Origin: Pseudomonas mendocina
GTDB taxonomy: Bacteria; Pseudomonadota; Gammaproteobacteria; Pseudomonadales; Pseudomonadaceae
Length of the DNA stretch: 64,000 nucleotides
Assembly: GCF_003008615.1 (NCBI RefSeq)
Contig: NZ_CP027657.1
Location: 3,782,001-3,846,000 of the forward strand
Direction of reading: 5' to 3'
In this document: positions 1 to 7,888 of the stretch, one piece after another
How the letters are laid out: every line of letters begins with the position of its first letter
Position numbering within the stretch: the stretch's first letter is position 1
Notes under the pieces: model-generated
Told to the model about the DNA's origin: nothing
Seen by the model: the letters and a program-made list of their open reading frames with translations, nothing else
Databases searched by the model: none
Translations under genes and position numbers: made by a program

Positions 1-1241
1 TCCTTCTCGATGATCCCGCAGAAGCCCGGGAAGAACGAGCAGCCGCCTGCTTCGCCGGCCTGTACGCCGATGTTGTACGGCGCGTTGGGGATGTAGGAAA
101 CCTCGGCGGAGAACACCGCATCGACCGATTCCAGGTAGCGGTTGGCGGTCACCCCGAACACGTCGATGAAGGGGAAGATCAGCTCGCCGACGGTGGAGTT
201 CGGGTCGGAGTTGTAGTCGCCCTTGTACGGGCCGACGTAGGTACGACCACTGGCGGCATTGCCGACGCCCAGCGGGTTGTTCGGGTTGGAGTTGATCACC
301 GGGTTCTGCGACGGGCCGTGGAACCAGCCCAGGGAGTATTCCCACTCGCCGGCCATGCCCTTCCAGCGCACGCCGTAGGACGGATCGTCCATGTCGGCGG
401 CCTTGTGGTCGTAGTTGTACGGCACGTCGGCGCCGAAGGTGGCGGACTCGAAGGTGATGCCCTTGTTCGGGTTGTTCGCCCAGCGTCCGCCTTCCAGGTC
501 ATAGCTGTTGCCGCGGTCGCTGGCACGGTTCATCCGGCCTGGGATGTAGAGCAGCTGCAGGGTGCCGTCGACGCTGTCGAAGCGCTCCATCAGGTTGACC
601 ATCCACAGCGGCTTGCGCACGTCCTCGTTCTCCGGTTCGAGGAACGAGCGGATGCGCATGTCGTAACCGTGGATCACGTCCAGCGACTGGAAGAAGTCGG
701 TCTCGCCCCAGACCACCTGCTGCTTACCGAGCTTGAGGGTGGTGGTCGGGGTGACCCCGGTCTGCCACCACAGCTCGCGGATTTCTTCGCTGTTGTAGAC
801 GTCGTCCATCAGGTTGACCGACGACTTGCTGCGGTTGCTGAAGAAGTCGGAGGCGGCGTTGCCGTCCATGCTCTTCTGCAGGTCTTTCAGGTAGTCGGTT
901 TCCACCTCGCGGGCCACGCGCCCGGAGATGTTGAACTGCGAGTTGCCGAAGTCCTTGAACAGGTTGAGCTTGAGCGTGGTGCGCGCCATCGACAGGTCGT
1001 AGCGATAGTTGCCCTTGCGCTTCGCGCCGACCAGCCCGTTGGGGTCATCGGTATCCATTACATAGGGGTTCTCCAGGTTCCAGGACATGTGCTGGCGCGC
1101 ATATCCACTGACCTCCCAGTCGGAGAAGAACCCTTCATCAGCCTGTGCCCCAGCCTGCACTCCCATACCAGCCAGCAGAACCGCGCAAGCGATCGGAGTT
1201 TTGCCAGACCACGCTTTCATATTGTTGTTGTGTGCGCTCAT
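1..1241 (-). CDS. DUF1302 family outer-membrane-associated protein (3' end outside window)
   Basis: About 413 N-terminal residues are visible; the reading frame stays open to base 1, so the C-terminus is cut off by the window edge. It begins MSAHNNNMKAWSGKT and has a signal peptide (hydrophobic ACAVLLAGMGVQA, then AQA). The mature part is rich in Trp, Tyr and Asn with the porin-like alternation of the DUF1302 family (RELWWQTG, KLGKQQVVWGE). Start ATG at 1241 is preceded by AGGAACTGAA and lies 2 bases after the stop of the RND gene, so translation is probably coupled; a second ATG at 1220 is possible. From family knowledge, DUF1302 proteins are usually followed by DUF1329 and sit beside MMPL/RND and YCF48 genes in clusters for hydrophobic substrates; the biochemical role is not established. 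I infer an envelope uptake or export role. Confidence 0.85.
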   Translation of the reverse strand, partial: MSAHNNNMKAWSGKTPIACAVLLAGMGVQAGAQADEGFFSDWEVSGYARQHMSWNLENPYVMDTDDPNGLVGAKRKGNYRYDLSMARTTLKLNLFKDFGNSQFNISGRVAREVETDYLKDLQKSMDGNAASDFFSNRSKSSVNLMDDVYNSEEIRELWWQTGVTPTTTLKLGKQQVVWGETDFFQSLDVIHGYDMRIRSFLEPENEDVRKPLWMVNLMERFDSVDGTLQLLYIPGRMNRASDRGNSYDLEGGRWANNPNKGITFESATFGADVPYNYDHKAADMDDPSYGVRWKGMAGEWEYSLGWFHGPSQNPVINSNPNNPLGVGNAASGRTYVGPYKGDYNSDPNSTVGELIFPFIDVFGVTANRYLESVDAVFSAEVSYIPNAPYNIGVQAGEAGGCSFFPGFCGIIEK

Positions 1242-1243
1242 TT

Positions 1244-3643
1244 TCAGTTCCTGATGTGTTCAGGTTGGTGGATACGCCCGCAGATCGGGGCATCTTTCGT
1301 CTGGCCGTGCTCAAAGATGAATTTCGGTTTGAACACCAGCGCAAGCGAAGGCATGACGAAGAGCGAGGTCAGTGCCGAAACCATCAGCCACAGGCCGATC
1401 AGCATGCCCATCTCCGCCTGGAATCGAAGGGAGGAGAACGACCAGAACAGCACCCCGGCAGCCAGGGTGAAGGCCGTCAGCAGCACCCCACGGCCCGCCG
1501 AGCCGAGGGACTGCAGCACCGCGTCGAGCGGGTCGGCATCCGGGTGTTTTTCCAGGTATTCCTTCATCGAATCGACGATGTAGAAGGCGTAATCCACGCC
1601 CAGGCCGATGCCCAGGGCCACCACCGGCAGCGTGCTGATGCTCATGCCGATGCCTTGCCAGGCCATGAAGGCGAAGGTCACCACGTTGGAGATCAGCACC
1701 GGGATGATGAAGAAGATGCCGCTGACCGAAGAGCGGTAGACCACCAGGCAGCACAGCACCACCACCAGGAAGGCCAGCGCGGTGGCCTCGATCTGGTCGC
1801 CGAGGAGGATCTCGTTGACCGCCGCGATGATCCCCAGCACGCCACCGACCAGCTTCACCTCGGCCCCTTCCAGCGGGTTGTCGCGGATGAACTCGTTGGC
1901 GTAGTGGGTCGCCTTGCGCAGGGTGTCGCCCTTGTGATCGCGGAAGAACAGGGTCACGGCTGCGTTACGGAACTGCACGTCGGCGAACTGGGTCAGGTCG
2001 TCCGGGTCGGCGCCCTGCATGTAGAAGCTGATCAGCTCGCCATTCTCCATGCGGCTCAGGCCCAGCTCGCCATAGCGCGGGTTGCCTTCGTAGAGGTTGC
2101 GGCGAATGTCGATGACGATATCGGCCAGCGACACCGAACCGCCGATCTCCGGCTGGCGCTCCATGTAGCGCGAGAAGCGCAGCATCCAGTCGAGCACCTC
2201 GGGCGTTTTCATGGCGTCCAGTTCCTTGCCTTCGAGCACTACGAACATCTGCTCGGAACCGGGGTAGAGGCGGTTGATCAGGGCGCTGTCGCGGTTGAAG
2301 GCGGAGTCCTGCCAGAGGATCGGCGAACCGTCACTGGCGTCGCCGACGTTGATCCGCGTGGCTTCGAACATGAAGCCGCCGAGCAGCACCAGGGTCACCG
2401 GGGCGACCCAGTAGCGTGCGCGGCTGCGCACCATCCACTTCGCACCATTGAGGACGAACTGCATGAACCCGTCGAGGTTGACCGGGTGCACGTAGCCTTC
2501 CGGGCGCTTGATGTAGGACAGCAGCGCCGGGGTCAGCAGCACCGCCGAAACGGCGATGGTCATCACCCAGATGGCGCCGATGATCGCCACTTTGTGCATC
2601 AGCGGAATGGGCGTGAGGATGACGCAGAGGATCGCCCCAGCATCGGCGTACAGCCCCAGCATGCTCGGGCGGAACAGCTCGCGCATGGTCTGCTCGGCGG
2701 CCTTGCGCGGTTCGATGGACTCGCCCACGGCCAGGTCGTCGAAGCGGGTGATCAGCTGCACCGAGTGGGAGAAGGCGCGCGCCGTGATGATGAAGGCCAC
2801 CACGATCACCAGCGGGTCGAAGTTGTAGCCCAGCAGGCTGCCCACGCCCAGTGCCCAGATGGCCGAGACCGTACCGGCGATCAGCGGCAGCAGGGTGCCG
2901 CGCCAGGTGCGGCTGAACACGAACAGCAGGATCAGCATGGCCGCCAGCGACAGCAGGGCGATGCCCACGGTCTCGCCGAGGTAGTGCGCCACCCAGCCAT
3001 AGAGGATCGGCTCGCCCACCAGGTGCAGGCTGACCTGATCCTTGACTGGCGAGGCGTCGAGGATGGCCTCGATCTGCGGGAAGATCTTCGCGTAGTCCAC
3101 CAGATGGTCGTAGAAGTCGACCTGGATCAGCGCCGAACTCAGGTCACGGTCGACGTACAGGCCATAGACCAGCGGGTTGTTCAGTACTGCCTGGCGCAAT
3201 TCGCGCATCTGCTGCGCGTCCTTGGGCAGATCCGGCCACATCAGTGGACGGGTCTCGATGCCTTCGCTGGAAGCATTGACGCGCTTGAGCTTCTTCGAGG
3301 CAAGCGAGGTGATCTGCATCGGATTGACGCCCTCGACCTGCTGCAGGTCGTAGGTGATCCGGCGCACTTCACCGAGCACGTCCTCGCGGAAGATGTCGCC
3401 CTCCTTGGCCTTGACCAGGATGGTCACGCGGTTGCTGGCGGCGAAGCTGTCCTGGTACTTCTGGTGCACCTTCACGTAGGGGTGGTCGTGGGGAACCATG
3501 TCGCTGAAGCGGGTGCGGATGTCCAGGTTGACCAGGCTGGCGGCAAAACCCAGGGTGATCAACCCGACCACCATGCACACCAGCAGGCGATGGCGGATCG
3601 ACCACAGCGACAGGCGCGCGGCGAAATTCATGGCGGCATTCAT
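1244..3643 (-). CDS. RND/MMPL family transporter
   Basis: A 799-residue inner-membrane protein with one N-terminal membrane helix (about residues 13-35), a large periplasmic domain, and two MMPL helix blocks (roughly residues 225-400 and 620-790). The second block carries GIGLGVDYAFYIVDSMKEYL, typical of MMPL/SSD proteins. There is no adaptor (membrane-fusion) gene or TolC beside it, as is usual for MMPL-type rather than HAE-type RND pumps. Its start overlaps the stop of the YCF48 gene by 4 bases (ATGA) and its stop is 2 bases before the DUF1302 start, so the three are one translational unit. The likely role is transport of a hydrophobic metabolite or lipid through the inner membrane and periplasm; the substrate cannot be read from the sequence. 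Confidence 0.9.
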   Translation of the reverse strand: MNAAMNFAARLSLWSIRHRLLVCMVVGLITLGFAASLVNLDIRTRFSDMVPHDHPYVKVHQKYQDSFAASNRVTILVKAKEGDIFREDVLGEVRRITYDLQQVEGVNPMQITSLASKKLKRVNASSEGIETRPLMWPDLPKDAQQMRELRQAVLNNPLVYGLYVDRDLSSALIQVDFYDHLVDYAKIFPQIEAILDASPVKDQVSLHLVGEPILYGWVAHYLGETVGIALLSLAAMLILLFVFSRTWRGTLLPLIAGTVSAIWALGVGSLLGYNFDPLVIVVAFIITARAFSHSVQLITRFDDLAVGESIEPRKAAEQTMRELFRPSMLGLYADAGAILCVILTPIPLMHKVAIIGAIWVMTIAVSAVLLTPALLSYIKRPEGYVHPVNLDGFMQFVLNGAKWMVRSRARYWVAPVTLVLLGGFMFEATRINVGDASDGSPILWQDSAFNRDSALINRLYPGSEQMFVVLEGKELDAMKTPEVLDWMLRFSRYMERQPEIGGSVSLADIVIDIRRNLYEGNPRYGELGLSRMENGELISFYMQGADPDDLTQFADVQFRNAAVTLFFRDHKGDTLRKATHYANEFIRDNPLEGAEVKLVGGVLGIIAAVNEILLGDQIEATALAFLVVVLCCLVVYRSSVSGIFFIIPVLISNVVTFAFMAWQGIGMSISTLPVVALGIGLGVDYAFYIVDSMKEYLEKHPDADPLDAVLQSLGSAGRGVLLTAFTLAAGVLFWSFSSLRFQAEMGMLIGLWLMVSALTSLFVMPSLALVFKPKFIFEHGQTKDAPICGRIHQPEHIRN

Positions 3644-4623
3644 TGTTGGTGCTCCCGAGGCCAGAGCTGCAGGTCGTCCTGGCGCAGCAAACCGAGTTGA
3701 TGGCCGATCAGCACCACGCCGTCGGCGGTGTCGAGCAGTCGGCTGTGATAGCTCTTGTCCAGACCGTCAGGCGTCCAGGCCTGCCATTCGCCGGCCGGGG
3801 TGCGCGAGCGGAACAGCGCGCCGCGGTCGCCGGTGGTCAGCCACTCGCCGTCATGCACGGTGACGTCGAACAGGTGCTCAGGGGTGAAGGCGTTCACCGC
3901 CTGCCAGCTGTCGCCACCGTCGCGACTGATGAAGGCCTGGCCCTGGTTGCCCACGGCAACGCCGGTGCGACCGTCGAAGACCAGCGCGCGCAGGCTCTCG
4001 CTGCCCAGTTCCTGGGTCGTCCAGGTCAGGCCGCCATCGCGGCTGCGCAGCAGGCGACCGAATTCGGCGGTGATCCACAGGTCGCCGTCGACACCGGCGC
4101 GGATGCTGTTGAAGGTGACGTCGTCACCGTTGCCCATCGGCTCCCAGTGCGTGGCATCGGCGTCGCCGCGAAACAGCGCGCCCATTTCGCCGACTGCCCA
4201 GAAATGGCCGTCGATGAAACTGACGCTGAGCAGCTTGCCGGCCAGGTCGGAGACCACCAGTTCCTGGCTTTGCCAAGGCTCTTGCCCCTGGCGCGTCCAC
4301 AGGTGTCCCTGGTTACCGACCACTACCTGGCGGCCCTGATCGGAGACGGCGATCGACTGCAGGTTGCTGCGCGCCGGCAGCTCTTCCCGTGTCCAGGTCG
4401 CCCCGGCGTCCAGGCTCGACAGCAGGGCGCCGTTCTGCCCGACGATCCACAGGTGCTCGCCGAGTGCGGCGCCATCGAAGAAGGCATCGCGGCGTTCCAG
4501 CAGCGGCTGATCCAGCGGCACCGGGTTGACCGAGGGTTTGATGAACACCGCGGCATAGGCCAGGCTGCCGATCACCATCCAGGGGGCCAGCCGCGCGAGC
4601 CAGCCAAGCAGGCACTTAAACAT
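3640..4623 (-). CDS. YCF48/BNR-repeat beta-propeller protein
   Basis: A 327-residue protein with an N-terminal membrane anchor or uncleaved signal (WLARLAPWMVIGSLAYAAVF) and then repeated blocks of the YCF48/photosystem-II-assembly type: LSSLDAGATWTREELP, LLRSRDGGLTWTTQEL and AFISRDGGDSWQAVN. Each contains the S/T-x-D-x-G-x-T/S-W motif of BNR/sialidase-like propellers. It overlaps the preceding HMG-CoA-lyase-like gene by 8 bases and the following RND gene by 4. In other proteobacteria this family occurs next to MMPL and DUF1302/1329 genes; it is probably a periplasm-facing accessory of the transporter. A link to photosynthesis is not implied. Confidence 0.85.
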   Translation of the reverse strand: MFKCLLGWLARLAPWMVIGSLAYAAVFIKPSVNPVPLDQPLLERRDAFFDGAALGEHLWIVGQNGALLSSLDAGATWTREELPARSNLQSIAVSDQGRQVVVGNQGHLWTRQGQEPWQSQELVVSDLAGKLLSVSFIDGHFWAVGEMGALFRGDADATHWEPMGNGDDVTFNSIRAGVDGDLWITAEFGRLLRSRDGGLTWTTQELGSESLRALVFDGRTGVAVGNQGQAFISRDGGDSWQAVNAFTPEHLFDVTVHDGEWLTTGDRGALFRSRTPAGEWQAWTPDGLDKSYHSRLLDTADGVVLIGHQLGLLRQDDLQLWPREHQQ

Positions 4624-5539
4624 GGTGGCCTCCCTGCTGCTTGCCGGCCTGGCGGTCGAGCCAGCGGAACGAATGGCCGCCCAGCGGCGTGCCGGTCAGG
4701 GCTTGCACGCGTTGCACGCTGGTCACCAGCGCCAGCGGGTCGATGCCGCTGCGCAGGCCCATGGCGTCGAGCATCAGCACCAGGTCTTCGGTGGCCAGGT
4801 TGCCGGTGGCGCCCGGTGAGAAAGGGCAGCCGCCGAGGCCGCCAATGGAACTGTCGAACTCGCGCACGCCGCACTCCAGCGCGGCCAGTACGTTGGCCAG
4901 GGCCATGCCCCGGGTGTCGTGGAAATGGCAGGACAACTGGCGGGCGGCGTCGTACGGGGTCAGTCGCTCCAGCACCTCGCGCACGGCACGCGGATTGGCC
5001 GCGCCAATGGTGTCGGCGATGATCACCTTGTCCGCACCCGCTTCGAACATGCGCTGGGTCAGGTGCTCCACCACCGAGGGCGGAGTCAGTCCTTCGAACG
5101 GGCATTCGAAGGCCACGGCGACGTAGGCACGGGCCTGGATGCCGTCCTCACGAGCGCGCTGCATCAGCTCGGCACAGACCGCGGTGGTCTGCTCCAGGCT
5201 CATGTTGATGTTGCGCTGGTTCATGGTTTCCGTGGCCGACAGCACCACGGCGACCGAGCGCACGCCGGCTTCGCGGGCCAGTTCGTAGCCGCGCAGGTTG
5301 GGTACCAGCGCTGAGTAGGCGACCGCATCGGTCATCGGCAGGCGGCCGAACAGCTCGCCGGTGCCGGCCATCTGCGGCACCGCCTTGGGCGATACGAAAC
5401 TGCCGACCTCGATGCTGCGAATGCCGCTATCGAGCAGCGCGTCGATCATCAACAGGCGCTCGTCGAGGCTCAGGGTCTTGCCCTGGCTTTGCAGCCCGTC
5501 GCGCGGGCCGACTTCATTAACGGTGACGAAATCGCTCAT
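4616..5539 (-). CDS. Hydroxymethylglutaryl-CoA lyase family protein
   Basis: A 307-residue DRE-TIM metallolyase. The N-terminal VGPRDGLQ gives the catalytic Arg-Asp pair, SCHFHDTRGMALAN the metal-binding His pair, and SSIGGLGGCPFSPGATGN the glycine-rich loop with the catalytic Cys of HMG-CoA lyases. The family cleaves 3-hydroxy-3-methyl-acyl-CoA to acetyl-CoA (or a homologue) plus a keto acid. It starts 3 bases after the stop of the CoA-transferase gene, so the two probably act in sequence: activation of a hydroxy-dicarboxylic acid to the CoA ester, then C-C cleavage. The substrate may be HMG-CoA or a related branched hydroxyacyl-CoA; no leucine-degradation genes are nearby, so a dedicated catabolic role is more likely than leucine breakdown. 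Confidence 0.87.
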   Translation of the reverse strand: MSDFVTVNEVGPRDGLQSQGKTLSLDERLLMIDALLDSGIRSIEVGSFVSPKAVPQMAGTGELFGRLPMTDAVAYSALVPNLRGYELAREAGVRSVAVVLSATETMNQRNINMSLEQTTAVCAELMQRAREDGIQARAYVAVAFECPFEGLTPPSVVEHLTQRMFEAGADKVIIADTIGAANPRAVREVLERLTPYDAARQLSCHFHDTRGMALANVLAALECGVREFDSSIGGLGGCPFSPGATGNLATEDLVLMLDAMGLRSGIDPLALVTSVQRVQALTGTPLGGHSFRWLDRQAGKQQGGHHV

Positions 5540-5542
5540 GCC

Positions 5543-6742
5543 TCACCCCACGATCCGTTGGTTCTTCAGCGCAGCGATGCGCTCGGCGTCGTAACCCAGC
5601 ACGCGTTCGAGCACGGCGTCGGTGTGTTCGCCCAGCAGGGGCGGTGCGCTGTAGCTGTCTTCGTCGTCGGCCGACAGCTTGATCGGGTTGCCCGGTGCTT
5701 CCACCGTGCCGCCTTGCGGGTGGGGGATTTCCACCACCATCTTGCGATGGCGCACCTGCGGGTCGGCCAGCGCATCGCTGAAGCGGTTGACCGGCGCGCA
5801 GGGCACGCGCACCGAGGACAGCTGCTCGACCCAGTGGGCGGTGTCGCGGGTGGCGAACAGCTCGTTGAGGATGCCGTCGATCAGCTGCTTGTCGGCCAGG
5901 CGCGCCGGTTGGGTCTTGTATTTGGGATCCTTGAGGGCATCGACGTCGAGCAGGCCGACCAGGTTGTCCCAGAAGCTGTCGAAGATCACCGCGACGATGA
6001 TGAAACCGTCGGCGGTGCGGTAGGTGTTGTACGGCACGTGAACGAAGTGGCCGTTGCCCAGCGGTTCGGGGTTCTCGCCGCTGAGGAAATACATGGTGGC
6101 CATGTAGTTGAGCATGCTGATCTGACAGTCGAGCATGCTGATGTCGACGTGCTGCCCATGGCCCTTGCTGTGGCGTGCCTGCAGTGCGGCCAGTACGCCC
6201 ATCACGGCGAACATGCCGCCGCCCAGATCGCCGATGGGGATGCCGGCGCGGGTCGGATGGTCGGCGTTGTCGCCGGTGATCGACATGCCGCCACCGATAC
6301 CCTGCACCACCTGGTCGAACGCCGGGCGCTGGTAGTTGGGGCCGTCCTGGCCGAAGCCGGACACCGAGCAGGTGATGATCAGGGGGTTGATCAGTTTGAG
6401 GTGCTCGTAGTCGATCTTGAGCTTCTGCGGCACGCCGGCGCTGAAGTTGTCCAGCACCACGTCGGCTTCACGCACCAGGTCGTGGAACACGGCCAGGCCC
6501 TGCTCACTCTTCAGATCGATGCACACGCTCTGCTTGTTGCGGTTGAGCGTGAGGAAGTAGGCGCCCATGCCCTTGAACGAATGCCGAGGATCCTTGGCCA
6601 ACAGGGCACGTGTGCCTTCGCCAGCCAGCGGCTCGACCTTGATTGTTTCCGCCCCGAGATCGGCAAGGATCATTCCGGCATAAGGGCCGGACAGCATGTG
6701 GGTCAGATCGAGGATGCGAATCCCCTCTAGCGGTTTGCTCAT
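5543..6742 (-). CDS. CaiB/BaiF family (class III) CoA-transferase
   Basis: A 399-residue type III CoA-transferase. The N-terminal MSKPLEGIRILDLTHMLSGP and LADLGAETIKVE are family hallmarks, and GIPIGDLGGGMFAVMGVLAAL matches the region holding the catalytic Asp of formyl-CoA transferase. The enzyme moves CoA between carboxylic acids without ATP. The start is supported by AAGAGAACG a few bases upstream. It is the first gene of the unit running to position 1. With the HMG-CoA-lyase-like gene 3 bases downstream it forms an activate-then-cleave module. The CoA donor and acceptor are unknown. Confidence 0.9.
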   Translation of the reverse strand: MSKPLEGIRILDLTHMLSGPYAGMILADLGAETIKVEPLAGEGTRALLAKDPRHSFKGMGAYFLTLNRNKQSVCIDLKSEQGLAVFHDLVREADVVLDNFSAGVPQKLKIDYEHLKLINPLIITCSVSGFGQDGPNYQRPAFDQVVQGIGGGMSITGDNADHPTRAGIPIGDLGGGMFAVMGVLAALQARHSKGHGQHVDISMLDCQISMLNYMATMYFLSGENPEPLGNGHFVHVPYNTYRTADGFIIVAVIFDSFWDNLVGLLDVDALKDPKYKTQPARLADKQLIDGILNELFATRDTAHWVEQLSSVRVPCAPVNRFSDALADPQVRHRKMVVEIPHPQGGTVEAPGNPIKLSADDEDSYSAPPLLGEHTDAVLERVLGYDAERIAALKNQRIVG

Positions 6743-7082
6743 GATCGTTCTCTTGTACTTGTTGGAATTGCCCGCACAAGAGGGATAGCAAGGCCCTTGC
6801 CAAGTCTTTGGATGACTTTTAGTTGTTTGTTTTTAAAGGGATTTTTTTAATTTTTTGAGTGAATCAGCGAAGCGCTTGGAGCAATCGCATTGCAAGGTGA
6901 AATAGCGATTTCATTCTGCATGGATGGTGGTGAGCGAACGGGGAAGGGCGTCGATAAGGGAGGTCGGCGGGGGAGTGGACAGACGATTCGCTGGGAGGGT
7001 GGTCGTTCGGATGGTTGAGGGGGCTGATACCGGACTGGCAAGTTTGTGTGTTGTCTTGTCGGGTGTTTTGGACGCCGCTGCA

Positions 7083-7215
7083 GTGTTTGCCGGAAGTCCT
7101 TGTTTCGCCCCCTCGGGCGACTCACTTTTCTTTGAAGTGCGCAAAGAAAAGTAAGCAAAAGAAAGCGCACCCCATCATCCGGCCCCGGCTGCGCCGGGGT
7201 TCCCTCGTTCCATCA
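7083..7215. repeat. Dispersed Pseudomonas-type intergenic repeat
   Basis: The stretch contains CTTTTCTTTGAAGTGCGCAA followed by a partly mirrored AAAGAAAAGTAAGCAAAAG, then a GC hairpin CCCCGGC-TGC-GCCGGGG near 7183-7199. From memory, near-identical stretches occur in many Pseudomonas intergenic regions and are often mis-annotated as short hypothetical proteins. No coding function is claimed. Confidence 0.5.
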
Positions 7216-7426
7216 CCGTTCCAGGGGCACGCCACGATGGGCCATCCCTGGCCCTCCGTGGCTCTCGCGGCATCCATGCCGCTCAACCCCTTCCACGGTG
7301 ATTCCACTCGGCCTCCTGAAGGGGACTTGGGCGTCGTCTGCGAGATCGCGATGCAAGAGCAAAAACACGGAGATTAAGGGTTGGCCACAAGAGCACAGCG
7401 AGACAGGTTTAGAGCCCGTAAGGGAA

Positions 7427-7720
7427 ACCCTGAAAAAGTTGTCATTACTCGCTGCGCTCGCCCGAAGAGGAATCATCCAGAACCTGAGAACTCCTGGGCT
7501 CGCGCCTTCGCGGGAGTGACGAGGTGGGCTGGCGTAGGGTGCGCCGTGCGCACCGGGTGATGGCAAGGCGTTAGGAAAGCGCTGAAAAACGCCGTCGTTA
7601 CTCGTTGCACTCGCCCTGTACGGGCCACACTGAAGTGCGTTCAGCGCAAGCGCTGTCCTGCACAGGCGGGAATCCAGAACCTGCGGACTCCCTGGGCTCC
7701 CTCCTTCGCGGGAGTGACGG
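7427..7720. repeat. Two diverged tandem REP-like units
   Basis: Unit 1 (about 7427-7520) and unit 2 (about 7576-7720) share the order 'CCTGAAAAA...GTTACTCG(C/T)TG(C/A)(G/A)CTCGCCC...CCAGAACCTG..GACTCC(C)TGGGCTC...CCTTCGCGGGAGTGACG'. Both end in the same CCTTCGCGGGAGTGACG block. The pattern is that of duplicated extragenic palindromic elements; no transposase is present. Confidence 0.6.
7534..7554 (+). repeat. GTAGGGTGCGC palindromic repeat, copy 1
   Basis: GTAGGGTGCGC followed by CGTGCGCACC; the inner part is self-complementary (GGTGCGC/GTGCGCACC). Further copies lie at 10049-10069, 63557-63577 (inverted) and 63625-63644, all between genes. Confidence 0.7.
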
Positions 7721-7837
7721 CAAATGACTTTTTCAGAACATCCTAAGAGGTGAAGCCTGTAGTGCAGGTTACTCACACAATGGAGAGTGCCACGTACTTA
7801 TTTGCCAGTCCGGTGTCATTCAAATACGCAGACCTCC

Positions 7838-7864
7838 AAAAAAAACCGGCACTCAAGGTGCCGG
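7838..7864 (-). terminator. Rho-independent terminator of the ene-reductase operon
   Basis: Read on the minus strand it is a perfect 7-bp stem CCGGCAC / GTGCCGG with a 5-base loop followed by eight T residues (A-run 7838-7845 on the plus strand). It lies 25 bases beyond the stop of the gene at 7889-9967. It separates this unit from the CaiB operon further along the minus strand. Confidence 0.85.
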
Positions 7865-7888
7865 CAAACTTCACGCTCAGGAGCAGTC

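Larger units (their letters stand above)
6743..7837. other. Gene-poor, repeat-rich intergenic region
   Basis: No open frame here looks protein-like. The first part (6743-6900) is AT-rich for this genome and is the likely promoter region of the minus-strand CaiB operon. From about 7083 the sequence turns into dispersed-repeat DNA (see repeat entries). The reading frames through it give low-complexity peptides such as HSREGGSP, the usual translation of REP-like DNA, and I do not call them genes. Confidence 0.6.

Noticed and set aside
318..3700. Long plus-strand frames opposite the DUF1302 and RND genes
   Set aside because: They are His/Gln/Arg-rich mirror frames of high-GC genes without domains.
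7213..7776. A 187-codon minus-strand frame in the repeat region
   Set aside because: Its translation is REP-type low complexity (HSREGGSP, HSREGASP) and follows the repeat units; no domain and no ribosome site.
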